A DNA stretch of 50,934 bases from Bacillota bacterium. Lineage in GTDB: Bacteria > Bacillota > Clostridia > Tissierellales > Sedimentibacteraceae. How positions within the stretch are numbered: the first letter of the stretch is position 1; the number at the start of each line of letters is the position of its first letter. Of this stretch, positions 25,017 to 34,184 are shown one piece after another. The notes under the pieces are model-generated. The model was not told the origin of the DNA, did not search any database, and saw only the letters and a program-made list of their open reading frames with translations. Location of the stretch: positions 1-50,934 of the forward strand of contig JAEXUD010000030.1 in the NCBI GenBank assembly GCA_023453025.1, given 5' to 3'. The translations under genes were made by a program, and so were the position numbers.

Positions 25017-26690
25017 ATGAGAAGTGATCAAGTAACCAAAGGAGTACAACAGGCGCCTCACCGTTCTCTTTTTAATGCCTTGGGTATTACAAAAGAAGAA
25101 ATGAACAGGCCGTTAATAGGGATAGTGAGTTCATACAATGAAATAGTTCCAGGACACATGAATCTGGACAAGGTTGTTGATGCTGTCAAAATGGGGGTTG
25201 CTATGTCTGGCGGAACACCTATCGTGTTTCCCGCAATTGCAGTATGTGACGGAATTGCAATGGGACATGAAGGTATGAAGTATTCTCTTGTAACAAGAGA
25301 TTTAATTGCTGATTCAACAGAAGCAATGGCAATGGCTCATTGTTTTGACGGTCTGGTTATGGTTCCTAACTGTGACAAAAATATACCGGGACTATTAATG
25401 GCAGCGGCAAGAATCAATGTTCCGACGATATTTGTCAGCGGCGGAGCAATGCTTGCAGGCAGAATAAAGGATAAAAGGACATGTCTTTCTGATTTATTTG
25501 AGACAGTTGGAGCGTACAATGCAGGAAAAATTACACTGGATGAAGTTGAAGAGTATGAAAATAAAGCATGCCCCACATGTGGATCATGTTCAGGAATGTA
25601 TACTGCAAACAGCATGAACTGCCTTACTGAAGCATTGGGCATGGGGCTTAAGGGAAACGGAACAATTCCGGCTGTATATTCGGAAAGAATAAGACTTGCA
25701 AAACATGCAGGGATGAAAATAATGGAGCTTGTAGAAAAGGATATAAAGCCAAAGGATATAATGACAAAGGAAGCTTTTTTGAATGCTCTGGTAGTGGATA
25801 TGGCTTTAGGCTGCAGTACAAACAGCATGCTTCATCTACCGGCAATTGCATATGAGGCAGGAGTGGAATTAAATCCTGACATAGCAAATGAAGTAAGTGC
25901 AAAGACTCCAAACCTGTGCCACCTTGCTCCGGCAGGCAGCACATTTATTGAGGATTTAAACGAAGCAGGCGGAGTTTATGCTGTAATGAATGAGCTGAAT
26001 AAAAAGGGACTTCTTAATACAAGCTTAATAACATGTACAGGCAAGACAATCGGCGAAAACATTGAAGGCTGTGTTAACCTGAATCCTGATGTAATCAGGC
26101 CAATTGAAAACCCTTACAGCCAGACCGGAGGTATAGCAGTTCTTAAAGGGAACCTTGCACCTGATACGTGTGTTGTTAAGCGATCCGCCGTTGCACCTGA
26201 AATGCTTGTTCATGAAGGTCCGGCAAGAGTATTTGACTGTGAAGAAGATGCTATAAGTGCAATAAATACCGGGGAAATAGAGGCTGGAGATGTTGTTGTA
26301 ATACGCTATGAAGGACCTAAGGGCGGGCCGGGAATGAGAGAAATGCTTAATCCTACATCAGCAATCGTGGGAAGAGGGCTTGGCAGCAGCGTTGCTTTAA
26401 TTACAGACGGACGATTCTCCGGAGCGACAAGAGGAGCATCCATAGGACACGTTTCACCTGAAGCAGCTGTTGGAGGAAACATTGCGCTTGTTGAAGAAGG
26501 AGACATTATCAAAATAAACATGATTGAAAACAAAATAGATTTTGTAGTATCGGATGAAGAACTGGAAAAAAGAAGAGCAAAATGGCAGCCCAGAGAGCCT
26601 AAAATTACAAAAGGTTATCTGTCAAGGTACAGAGCGTTGGTTACATCAGGGAATAGAGGAGCAGTGCTTGAAGTTCCAAAATTTAAATAA
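25017..26690 (+). CDS. IlvD/Edd-family dehydratase (dihydroxy-acid or sugar-acid)
   Basis: A 557-residue iron-sulfur dehydratase. Family marks are NCDKNIPG, the cluster-binding CPTCGSCSGMYTANSMNCL and the late DGRFSGATRGASIGHVSPEA. Length and motifs are close to dihydroxy-acid dehydratase (ilvD, valine/isoleucine synthesis), but the cluster motif is CPTCG rather than the common CPGCG. No other ilv gene is adjacent, and it is flanked by a GntR regulator and a TRAP uptake system. That context points to catabolism of a sugar acid or hydroxy acid; true IlvD remains the main alternative. Strong GGAGG before ATG 25017. Confidence 0.8.
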   Translation: MRSDQVTKGVQQAPHRSLFNALGITKEEMNRPLIGIVSSYNEIVPGHMNLDKVVDAVKMGVAMSGGTPIVFPAIAVCDGIAMGHEGMKYSLVTRDLIADSTEAMAMAHCFDGLVMVPNCDKNIPGLLMAAARINVPTIFVSGGAMLAGRIKDKRTCLSDLFETVGAYNAGKITLDEVEEYENKACPTCGSCSGMYTANSMNCLTEALGMGLKGNGTIPAVYSERIRLAKHAGMKIMELVEKDIKPKDIMTKEAFLNALVVDMALGCSTNSMLHLPAIAYEAGVELNPDIANEVSAKTPNLCHLAPAGSTFIEDLNEAGGVYAVMNELNKKGLLNTSLITCTGKTIGENIEGCVNLNPDVIRPIENPYSQTGGIAVLKGNLAPDTCVVKRSAVAPEMLVHEGPARVFDCEEDAISAINTGEIEAGDVVVIRYEGPKGGPGMREMLNPTSAIVGRGLGSSVALITDGRFSGATRGASIGHVSPEAAVGGNIALVEEGDIIKINMIENKIDFVVSDEELEKRRAKWQPREPKITKGYLSRYRALVTSGNRGAVLEVPKFK

Positions 26691-26706
26691 AAAATAATTT
26701 AAAATA

Positions 26707-26779
26707 AAATGTCAGAATTGTCCTGACGGGCAAACAAGAGTATGTATAAGGATGTTCCTGGCAGACAATTCCGACATTT
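26707..26779. repeat. Long imperfect inverted repeat between dehydratase and TRAP genes
   Basis: AAATGTCAGAATTGTC (26707-26722) faces GACAATTCCGACATTT (26764-26779), 15 of 16 paired, and pairing continues inward over about eight further bases with mismatches. No T-run follows. It may be a transcript-stabilising or terminating hairpin, or a remnant palindromic element. Confidence 0.55.
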
Positions 26780-26795
26780 CATAAATAATACATAA

Positions 26796-26837
26796 TTGAC
26801 AAATGACAACATACAAGCTAGAATAACATAATACAAC
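26796..26837 (+). promoter_or_regulatory. TRAP operon promoter with shared 12-mer
   Basis: TTGACA (26796-26801), 17-base spacer, TAGAAT (26819-26824). The exact 12-mer ACATAATACAAC follows at 26826-26837, over the likely start site, which fits a repressor site shared with the dehydratase promoter. Confidence 0.6.
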
Positions 26838-26889
26838 GCTTTACATATAGATTTTATTAAATTCATTTTAAAAATTAGGAGGATAAAAA

Positions 26890-27918
26890 ATGAAAAAGTT
26901 TAAAAAAATTACTGCATTTGTTTTAGCATTGGTATTAATTTTCACTCTGTCTGCATGTTCAGGTGAAAACGATACTAATACTGACAATGCTTCACAAGAA
27001 GGAGCTTCTGCTGAGCCTGTCATACTTAAATTAGGTACAACTGTAAACGAAGAAGACAGCTTCCAGATTGCCGCAGAAAAATTTGCAGAATTGGTAAATG
27101 AGCGTACTGACGGGGCATATACTATTGAAATATATCCAAATGGATCTTTAGGAGATGAAAGAACAATGCTGGAAAGCATGCAGATGGATACATTGGATAT
27201 GGGAATTATCACAAGCGGTCCGTTCTCAAACTTCGTTCCTGAAATGGGGGTATTTGATTTGCCGTTTTTATTTGCAAGCAACGAAGATGCATACAAGGTT
27301 TTAGACGGAGAGGTTGGACAAGAACTGTTAGGTAAATTAGAAACGGCGAACTTAAAGGGATTGGCATACGCAGAGCGTGGATTCCGCAATTTAACTAACA
27401 GCAAAAAAGCCGTTGTTACCGCAGATGATGCTAAAGGTCTTAAGATACGTGTAATGGAAAATGAAATTTATACAAAGACATTTAATTCATTGGGAGTTAA
27501 TGCTGTTCCTATGGCATGGTCAGAAGCTCTGACAGCTTTGCAGCAAAGTACCATTGACGGACAGGAAAATCCTGTTAACGTTATTTATTCGTTCAAGCTT
27601 TGGGAATCACAGAAATATGTAACTATGACAAGGCATGCATATGCTTCGGCAATTATTACAATGAGCCTTGCAGAATATAACAAGCTGCCTGAAAATGTAC
27701 AAACTATATTCAAGGAAGCTGCACAGGAAGCTGCTGAATATGAAAGAGAATGGGTTGCAGCTAACGAAGAAAGTCAGATGGCTGCATTGACAGATAATGG
27801 AATGGAAATAGTAACTGAACCAAATCTGAACAGTTTTAAAGAAGCCGTACAGTCTGTTTACGATGCTTATCCGCAATACGCAGATTACCTTAACAGAATT
27901 GAAGAAACATTAAAATAA
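26890..27918 (+). CDS. dctP: TRAP transporter solute-binding lipoprotein DctP
   Basis: A 342-residue extracytoplasmic solute receptor. Signal peptide with lipobox LSACS (lipidated Cys near 20), then the DctP fold: FAELVNERTDGAYTIEIYPNGSLGDE and GLKIRVMENEIYTKTFNSLGVNAVPMAWSEALTALQQSTIDGQENP, the latter holding the Arg that grips the substrate carboxylate. The substrate is thus probably an organic or sugar acid. First gene of dctPQM with its own promoter. Confidence 0.92.
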   Translation: MKKFKKITAFVLALVLIFTLSACSGENDTNTDNASQEGASAEPVILKLGTTVNEEDSFQIAAEKFAELVNERTDGAYTIEIYPNGSLGDERTMLESMQMDTLDMGIITSGPFSNFVPEMGVFDLPFLFASNEDAYKVLDGEVGQELLGKLETANLKGLAYAERGFRNLTNSKKAVVTADDAKGLKIRVMENEIYTKTFNSLGVNAVPMAWSEALTALQQSTIDGQENPVNVIYSFKLWESQKYVTMTRHAYASAIITMSLAEYNKLPENVQTIFKEAAQEAAEYEREWVAANEESQMAALTDNGMEIVTEPNLNSFKEAVQSVYDAYPQYADYLNRIEETLK

Positions 27919-27951
27919 TAAATTTTTATTTCGGAAAGAAGGGAGACAGTT

Positions 27952-28443
27952 GTGTTTATATCTAAATCAATTCATAAAGCAAGTGATTTAATTGATAGAA
28001 TTTGCTGCGCAATGATAATAATTCTTATTGCAATGATGGTATTAGTTACTTCGTTGCAAATAATATGCCGTGTCTTTTTCAATGCGCTTTCATGGAGTGA
28101 GGAGGTTACGAGATATCTGTTGGTATATTCAACCTTTTTCGGAGCAGCCAGCGTTTATAAAAAAAGCGGTCATATATCAGTGCTTGTGGTGCAGCAATTA
28201 TTGCCTCCACGATTTCAGAAATTTGCTGCAGCTTTTGTAAATTTATTATGCTTAGCATTGTTCGGGATTGCCGTATTTTACGGCTTCAGGTACATGAAGC
28301 TTCAGGGAAATCAGCTTTCTGCCGCACTTCGTGTACCGATGAAATACTTATATATGTCAATACCAATTGGTTTTTCGTTTATGATTGTTCATGCAATCGA
28401 TAATATATTCAGTATATTCCGAAAAGAAGGGAGTGCAGAATAA
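27952..28443 (+). CDS. dctQ: TRAP transporter small permease DctQ
   Basis: A 163-residue protein with four predicted spans and the DctQ mark WSEEVTRYLLVYSTFFGA. GTG start at 27952 after GGGAGA. It links the binding protein to the large permease. Its stop overlaps the dctM ATG. Confidence 0.9.
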   Translation: MFISKSIHKASDLIDRICCAMIIILIAMMVLVTSLQIICRVFFNALSWSEEVTRYLLVYSTFFGAASVYKKSGHISVLVVQQLLPPRFQKFAAAFVNLLCLALFGIAVFYGFRYMKLQGNQLSAALRVPMKYLYMSIPIGFSFMIVHAIDNIFSIFRKEGSAE

Positions 28444-29705
28444 TGGCCGGATTGTTATTCCTGGTTTTTGCAGTTTGTCTGATAATAGGTGTACCTATAG
28501 CATTTTCTGTGGCAATTGCAGGCATTGCAGTGCTGCTGAAGGGAGACGTAAATCTTCTTATTGTTGTTCAGCGTATGTTTGCATCCACCGACAGCTTCCC
28601 TTTGGTCGCAGTACCGTTTTTTATACTGGCCGGAGATTTGCTGGCGAGAGGTTCAATTTCACAGAAGCTGGTGACATTTGCAGAATCCATGCTCGGTATG
28701 ATAAGAGGAGGGCTTTCCATAGTTTCAGTTGTTGCAGGAATGTTCTTTGCGGCAATTTCAGGGTCCGGTGCAGCCACTACAGCTGCTGTCGGTGCTACAA
28801 TGGTGCCGGAGCTCAGGAAGCGAGGGTATGACGAAAGCTCGTCCACAGCACTTATTGCTGCCGCAGGGTGTATCGGCGTTGTAATACCTCCGTCTGTGCC
28901 GATGGTTTTATATGCTGTTATTGCGGATCAGAGCGTAACTCAATTGTTTACAAATGGTTTCTTGCCGGGATTTTTCATGGGCGCTGTACTTATAGCTATT
29001 TCCTTGGTTCAGGCATTTAAAAAGAATTATCCCAAGGGAGCAGAGTTTAAGTTTATAAATGTTTTGAAAACATTTAAGCAGTCTATTTGGGGATTGCTTA
29101 TGCCGGCAATAATACTGGGCGGAATATTCTCGGGATATTTTACTCCTTCAGAAGCAGCAGCGGTTGCCGTTGTTTATGCCTTGATTGTTTCTACATTTAT
29201 TTATAAAGACCTTACTTTAAAGGAATTAAAAGATATTTTGCTGGGAAGCGCAAAGACATCGTCAATAATTATGATAATTATTGCCTGCAGCGGAGTTTTC
29301 GGATGGGCATTGGCCAATTGGAAAATACCTGAACAGATAGCACAAGGAATACTTGCCGTATCTTCAAACAAGTTTATTCTTATGTTTTTAATAAGCGCAA
29401 TCATATTGGCAGCAGGCGTATTTATGGAGACTTCATCGGCCGTTATATTGCTTACGCCGGTATTTTTACCTCTTATAAAGTCATTGGAGATTAATCTTGT
29501 TCATTTTGGTGTATTGTTCGTAATAGGAATATCAATAGGAATGATTACTCCACCGGTAGCAATTAATCTGTTTGTGGGTTCAAGCATAACAGGATTGCCT
29601 ATAGAGAAGATTGCAAGGGCTGTTGTTCCTTTCCTGGCAGGCTTAATTGTAGTTTTCTTGTTTTATGTATATTTACCAATTTTCTTTCCTGCTATAATAC
29701 TGTAG
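28443..29705 (+). CDS. dctM: TRAP transporter large permease DctM
   Basis: A 420-residue membrane protein with about twelve spans. PFFILAGDLLARGSIS, GCIGVVIPPSVPMVLYAV and TPPVAINLFVGSSITG match the DctM/SiaM sodium-coupled transport domain. It is the ion-driven pump of the DctPQM system. Full family length. A terminator follows at 29739. Confidence 0.93.
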   Translation: MAGLLFLVFAVCLIIGVPIAFSVAIAGIAVLLKGDVNLLIVVQRMFASTDSFPLVAVPFFILAGDLLARGSISQKLVTFAESMLGMIRGGLSIVSVVAGMFFAAISGSGAATTAAVGATMVPELRKRGYDESSSTALIAAAGCIGVVIPPSVPMVLYAVIADQSVTQLFTNGFLPGFFMGAVLIAISLVQAFKKNYPKGAEFKFINVLKTFKQSIWGLLMPAIILGGIFSGYFTPSEAAAVAVVYALIVSTFIYKDLTLKELKDILLGSAKTSSIIMIIIACSGVFGWALANWKIPEQIAQGILAVSSNKFILMFLISAIILAAGVFMETSSAVILLTPVFLPLIKSLEINLVHFGVLFVIGISIGMITPPVAINLFVGSSITGLPIEKIARAVVPFLAGLIVVFLFYVYLPIFFPAIIL

Positions 29706-29738
29706 AAAAGAAAAGTTCAAGTGGATAATAAATTTCAG

Positions 29739-29780
29739 AAGAGTGGCAAACCCCATAATATATGGAGTTACCACTCTTTG
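29739..29780. terminator. Terminator after the TRAP operon
   Basis: AAGAGTGG (29739-29746) pairs with CCACTCTT (29771-29778), with an inner CCAT/ATGG stem. Lies between convergent genes. Confidence 0.75.
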
Positions 29781-29819
29781 TGTTTTAAAGTTCAATTTTA
29801 AAAGTGTTTATTTTTACTA

Positions 29820-31193
29820 TTAATTTTCAGTCACAGCTTCAGGATTTATAAATTCAGGAGGATATAATATTCCCGTTAAGTCTCTTCCGTCAGGAAACTG
29901 TACAAAGTTTTTCAAGCTCTCTCCATTAACAGTTATTTTAATGCTGTCGACTCCGGGAACAGTTGTGAAGGTATATACCAGTGATTCTACCAACATTTGC
30001 TTTAAGTCTTCTTTACCCTTGTAGGCTTCCAGGAGCTCTTTGCTAAAATCTAAAACAAGTGTTGTTCCCTGCGCATTTGCACTGTTCAACAAAACACTTT
30101 CAGGCAAAGGGCTAATGCCATAATTAATATCAACATCCTTGTAAGCGTCAAACATTTTTTGAGCTTTTAACTCTAAAGTGTCATTAGCTGTTATTCCTGC
30201 CTTATTAGTTTCTAATTCATAATCAAACAGGTAATATCGCTCATCAAGCTTGTAAGCCAAGTAAATAAGATAGTTTACTTTATTGTTAGGCAATGAGTTA
30301 ATAGCCTCGCTGGGCATACCATGGAAGTAATTATCAACATTTTTTCTGTCAACAGTAAATGTAACACTGTAAATCGGCCAATATCTGTCAACCTCGAAGA
30401 TTGTTTTTACAAAGGATTCATAAGCCAGAGATGAACCTGTGCTGCCGTTGTTGTATCCTGCATATGAGCTTGGCAGGTCAATAACAACATTCCCGTTATT
30501 GTAGGTTGTATTTGTCACATCTTTAATAATTGACGCCATTCCGCTGTTTAAAGGACCATTTTGCAGCTGCTCCATAGCCATCCTTGTAATGGATTTATCC
30601 TCAACAACAAATCGTGTAACAGGAATCAAGGCATCTGAATTTTCTGTCGGGAAATAAAGAGTTAAGCCCTTGGTACCGGCTGGAGCTGCATTAACTGCAG
30701 GATAATATGTTCCTCCGGTATCGTATGTAACATTCACTGATATATCTGATTTTGCAGTATCAGTAATCAAATTTGAATTAAAAATAAATCTATACTCTCC
30801 ATCTTCCAGATTCAGCTTTTCTTTACTGATATCCAATGTTGTTACAATGGGATTATCCTTATTCACTGATATAGTCATATTTGCTGATGGAGAAACAAGT
30901 TCAAGGTTTTTAATATTTTCTTTTATTAAATTGTTGCCTTGATAAATATCAAGGGTAAAAATGCTGTCAGAAACACTTTTTATTATCTCATCGTTGATGG
31001 AAACATGATTTATGGTAATTGACTCAGGATTAAGCAATTTATCTTCGATTGACTCTAAACTCAAGGTGCTGGTATCATCCGGTGTTTCAATTTCAATCGT
31101 CCCCCTGTAGTCTATGGGAGAAAGATTAAACAAATATGTAGATGAAAACAGACCTATCAATGCTATTATAATGATATTGCCGAATATTTTCAT
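29820..31193 (-). CDS. Protein with two GerMN domains
   Basis: A 457-residue protein with an N-terminal membrane segment or uncleaved signal (about residues 5-24; no lipobox Cys). Two GerMN-type domains follow: one around 195-300 (TLYFPTENSDALIPVTRFV, MAMEQLQNGP) and one around 360-440 (VLDFSKELLEAYKG, VESLVYTFTTVPGVDSIKITVNGE). The first 180 residues form an extra, Ig-like extracellular region. GerM acts in spore cortex and germination in Bacillus and as a SpoIIQ-assembly partner, so a sporulation role is likely. Monocistronic. Confidence 0.8.
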   Translation of the reverse strand: MKIFGNIIIIALIGLFSSTYLFNLSPIDYRGTIEIETPDDTSTLSLESIEDKLLNPESITINHVSINDEIIKSVSDSIFTLDIYQGNNLIKENIKNLELVSPSANMTISVNKDNPIVTTLDISKEKLNLEDGEYRFIFNSNLITDTAKSDISVNVTYDTGGTYYPAVNAAPAGTKGLTLYFPTENSDALIPVTRFVVEDKSITRMAMEQLQNGPLNSGMASIIKDVTNTTYNNGNVVIDLPSSYAGYNNGSTGSSLAYESFVKTIFEVDRYWPIYSVTFTVDRKNVDNYFHGMPSEAINSLPNNKVNYLIYLAYKLDERYYLFDYELETNKAGITANDTLELKAQKMFDAYKDVDINYGISPLPESVLLNSANAQGTTLVLDFSKELLEAYKGKEDLKQMLVESLVYTFTTVPGVDSIKITVNGESLKNFVQFPDGRDLTGILYPPEFINPEAVTEN

Positions 31194-31397
31194 ATAAATA
31201 CCTCATTTATCATTTTATACGAGTATTATATATTAAAACATAAAAAAAATAAACCCTTTTTATACTATAATACATTATTAGCAAATGTAAAAATTTTTTC
31301 ATATACTATATAAAGGCTCTTTAGGTGGGAACTCCTAATAATATAAAAAGGTGTTAGAACGAAAGGGTTGGTAGTTAAAAAGTCAGGGGTGGTGAAT

Positions 31398-31697
31398 ATG
31401 AACAGAAGAGAATTTGACCAAGAAAGATATGAGAAATTGTACGACATGGTTGAATTAATGTATATATTGAACAGATTGTCCAATAATTCATACGTTGATG
31501 ACCGTACAAAAGGCTACTTAATAGGTATGCTTGAGAATGTTGAGTCCATAAAAAGCAATTTCGACAAATACAGGTATGATGAACCATACCAGAAAAATGT
31601 TAAAGCGAGCAATTACAAATATAATGTTGGATATTCAAATAATAGTGACTCCTTCCTGGATAAAATAATATTTTTTTTAAAATCATTAAATGATTAG
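31398..31697 (+). CDS. Hypothetical 99-residue protein
   Basis: ATG 31398 follows GGGGTGGTG at correct spacing. The first 60 residues are charged and helical (NRREFDQERYEKLYDMVELMYILNRLSNNSYVDDRTKGYLIGMLENVESIKSNF in outline), then a Tyr/Asn-rich segment and a hydrophobic tail. No family recognised. It lies just before the small hydrophobic repeat protein and divergent from the GerM gene, which hints at a sporulation or cell-envelope setting. Confidence 0.65.
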   Translation: MNRREFDQERYEKLYDMVELMYILNRLSNNSYVDDRTKGYLIGMLENVESIKSNFDKYRYDEPYQKNVKASNYKYNVGYSNNSDSFLDKIIFFLKSLND

Positions 31698-31763
31698 GAA
31701 TCAAGTAACACTTAAGGGGTGTAATGAATAATATATAGAAAAATTAATTTTAGGAGGTTCTAT

Positions 31764-31976
31764 ATGTTTAACAATATATTAGGAGACAATGGAGACAGTT
31801 TATTATTCTTCTTTTTACTATTAGTAGTTCTTGCATGTGTAGGCGGAGATGATGGATTGCTAGGTGGTGTAGGCGGATTTGGCGACAATGACAGCTTATT
31901 ATTCTTCTTCTTGTTATTAGTTGTATTGTTCTGCAGCTGCGACAGATTAGGCGGAGTTGGCGGCGATCGTTGCTAA
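31764..31976 (+). CDS. Small protein with duplicated hydrophobic LLFFFLLLVVL segments
   Basis: A 70-residue protein made of two nearly identical units: GDNGDSLLFFFLLLVVL-ACVGGDDGLLGGVGG and GDNDSLLFFFLLLVVLF-CSCDRLGGVGG. Each has a short hydrophobic span followed by a Gly-rich, Cys-containing turn. Short Firmicute spore or envelope proteins (YjcZ-like) have one similar LLFFFLLLVVLF segment, so this looks like an internal duplication of that kind. AGGAGG precedes the ATG. Terminator at 32001. Function unknown. Confidence 0.7.
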   Translation: MFNNILGDNGDSLLFFFLLLVVLACVGGDDGLLGGVGGFGDNDSLLFFFLLLVVLFCSCDRLGGVGGDRC

Positions 31977-32000
31977 GGCTTAACATAGTACATTTTCCTA

Positions 32001-32030
32001 AAAACTTCCCAGGGTAACCGGGAAGTTTTT
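32001..32030. terminator. Terminator between the hydrophobic-repeat gene and the peptidase
   Basis: AAAACTTCCC (32001-32010) pairs with GGGAAGTTTT (32020-32029), with a T-run. Bidirectional in shape. Confidence 0.85.
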
Positions 32031-32039
32031 AGTTATTAT

Positions 32040-34019
32040 TTATTTTAAATATTTCTCAAACCAGCTTGTGATTTCTTCCAATCTTCTGACTCTATGGCGA
32101 GGTTTACCACTTCTGCTAAGTTCATGGTTTTCTCCTTTGAACATGCAAAGTCTTGCATCAACTCCGTGATATTTTAATGCCGTGAACATCTGAAGCCCTT
32201 CGGCCAGCCAGCAGCGATAATCCTCCTCAGAATGAATGAACAAGGTTGGAGTGACTGCCTGGTTGGCATATTTAAGAGGTGAATGGAACCACATTTTTTC
32301 GACGTTATCCCATGGTGTGGATTGAATTTGGTCGGCATTGAAATAATATCCGATATCAGTTGTTCCAAATTTAGAAATCCAGTTTGAAATGCTTCTTTGA
32401 GATGCAGCACATTTAAATCTGTCAGTGTGTCCTATAATCCAGTTTGTCATGAAACCTCCGTAAGAACCACCTGTGACACCTATGCGGCATTTATCAATTT
32501 GTGGATATTTTTTAAGTACTATGTCTGTAAATTTCATTAAATCATCATAATCAATTGTACCATACTTACCTCTGATATCTGCAAATTCATCGCCGCGCCC
32601 TTCACTTCCTCTTGGGTTGCAAAAGAATACAAAATAACCTTCATTTGCCCAGTATTGCATTTCATGATAGAAAACTTCACCGTATACGGTCTTCGGACCT
32701 CCGTGTATATCAAGTATACCGGGATAGCACTTGTTTTCATCATAATTTTCCGGTTTTAGAATAAAGCCTTCAATAGTAACATCATCATTGACAAATTCTA
32801 TGCATTCCGGTTTAATGGTGATTTTAGTTTCTGCTATTTTTTCATTGAATTTAGATATTTGAGTTTCTGCACTTTCTCCCTGCTTATATATTTCTTGCAG
32901 CTTATTACCTCTGAGGCCGACAAATATTATGCCTTCGTTGCATATGTCAAAGCAATCTATTGAACCATTGTCGCTTGTTATTTTTTCGATTTTTCCATCC
33001 AATGAAATCTTTTTAATAAAGGAGCTTTTATTTTCAGTAGCGACAAAGTATAAACTGTCATTAAATGCTCTGTAATCTTTTCCTCCTCCATAACGGCAGT
33101 CCGTGCCAACAGAGTTGTGCATTCCATAATCATGACTATATAGCAAAACTGCCTCACCATTTTTAAGCTTGTAAAAGTAAGGATTTTGATTTAATCCGTA
33201 TATATCCATGGCAGAAGCCGCAAATACTATTTCTTCGCCTACAAATTCAGCATAATCTACGAAAAATTCATCTTCCTCAATAAGGCAGGTTGCTTTTTCA
33301 GAATATAAATCGTACAAATAAAGCCCATTGGTAAGTTCCATTTTGTTAGTGTAATTTTGTGATATGTATAGAGCTTTTCCGTCCTTAACGGCAGTTACAT
33401 TTATATTTTCAAATTGATTTGAAATAGGTACAATGTCCTTAGTTCCCTTGTCAAATAAATAAAGCCTGCTTCTTTTTTTATTTGTGAAGCCTTCACCATT
33501 TGACCAAAAAGGTATTTCATCCAGAACCTCATAATCTCTGTTTTCCTTAATCATATCAATTGCCTTTTCCTTGTCTTCACCCTTGTGGGAATGAAGGTTA
33601 ATGCCGTAATGCTCATATTCAGCAGTTATCAGGAATTTTTCCTCAGCAATTTTTTTTATGTCGCTGACATTCATAGGAATTCTCATATACTCATACGCTT
33701 CACCGCCATGTATGTCTATGGCATAAAAAACAGTCCAATGTTCTCCGTCTTCTGTTTTTTTCTTTAATTTTTCATCTCTTAAGGATTGAAAAAGCAAGGT
33801 GTCATTATTAAGCCATATAAATGTTTTTTCTTTGTTCATGGTAGTTATTTTTTTAAATTCCGCTTTTATACAGTCGTAAATCCATATGCAGGACAAATAT
33901 TTATTGTCATCATAATCCATAGAGTGAACTGCAAAGGCGGCGTAATTTTTATTCGGAGAAAGCTCTAGTCCAGATAAAAACTTATAATCTAAAAAATCTT
34001 TAAGCTTCAATTTTTCCAT
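32040..34019 (-). CDS. S9-family serine peptidase (acylaminoacyl/prolyl oligopeptidase type)
   Basis: A 659-residue enzyme: N-terminal beta-propeller (about residues 1-410) and C-terminal alpha/beta-hydrolase (about 425-659). The catalytic Ser is in GVTGGSYGGFM, the Asp in HSEEDYRC and the His in GENHEL. No signal peptide, so it is probably cytoplasmic and cleaves short peptides. Monocistronic. Confidence 0.92.
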   Translation of the reverse strand: MEKLKLKDFLDYKFLSGLELSPNKNYAAFAVHSMDYDDNKYLSCIWIYDCIKAEFKKITTMNKEKTFIWLNNDTLLFQSLRDEKLKKKTEDGEHWTVFYAIDIHGGEAYEYMRIPMNVSDIKKIAEEKFLITAEYEHYGINLHSHKGEDKEKAIDMIKENRDYEVLDEIPFWSNGEGFTNKKRSRLYLFDKGTKDIVPISNQFENINVTAVKDGKALYISQNYTNKMELTNGLYLYDLYSEKATCLIEEDEFFVDYAEFVGEEIVFAASAMDIYGLNQNPYFYKLKNGEAVLLYSHDYGMHNSVGTDCRYGGGKDYRAFNDSLYFVATENKSSFIKKISLDGKIEKITSDNGSIDCFDICNEGIIFVGLRGNKLQEIYKQGESAETQISKFNEKIAETKITIKPECIEFVNDDVTIEGFILKPENYDENKCYPGILDIHGGPKTVYGEVFYHEMQYWANEGYFVFFCNPRGSEGRGDEFADIRGKYGTIDYDDLMKFTDIVLKKYPQIDKCRIGVTGGSYGGFMTNWIIGHTDRFKCAASQRSISNWISKFGTTDIGYYFNADQIQSTPWDNVEKMWFHSPLKYANQAVTPTLFIHSEEDYRCWLAEGLQMFTALKYHGVDARLCMFKGENHELSRSGKPRHRVRRLEEITSWFEKYLK

Positions 34020-34184
34020 CTTAACCTCCTATTTCAATAATTGTAATTATTATCAATATTATTATATATTTTTAATTAGTTATATGCAATATAGTGATTT
34101 TAAGTATTGTATTTTGGAAAGCTTTAGTAGTATAATTTAATCATTGCAAATTTGACATACTAATATGACAGGAAAGGACATGCT

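Noticed and set aside
31200..32000. CRISPR-like or tandem DNA repeat from the repeated LLFFFLLLVVL codons
   Set aside because: The repetition is in one coding frame with only two units; no regular spacers.
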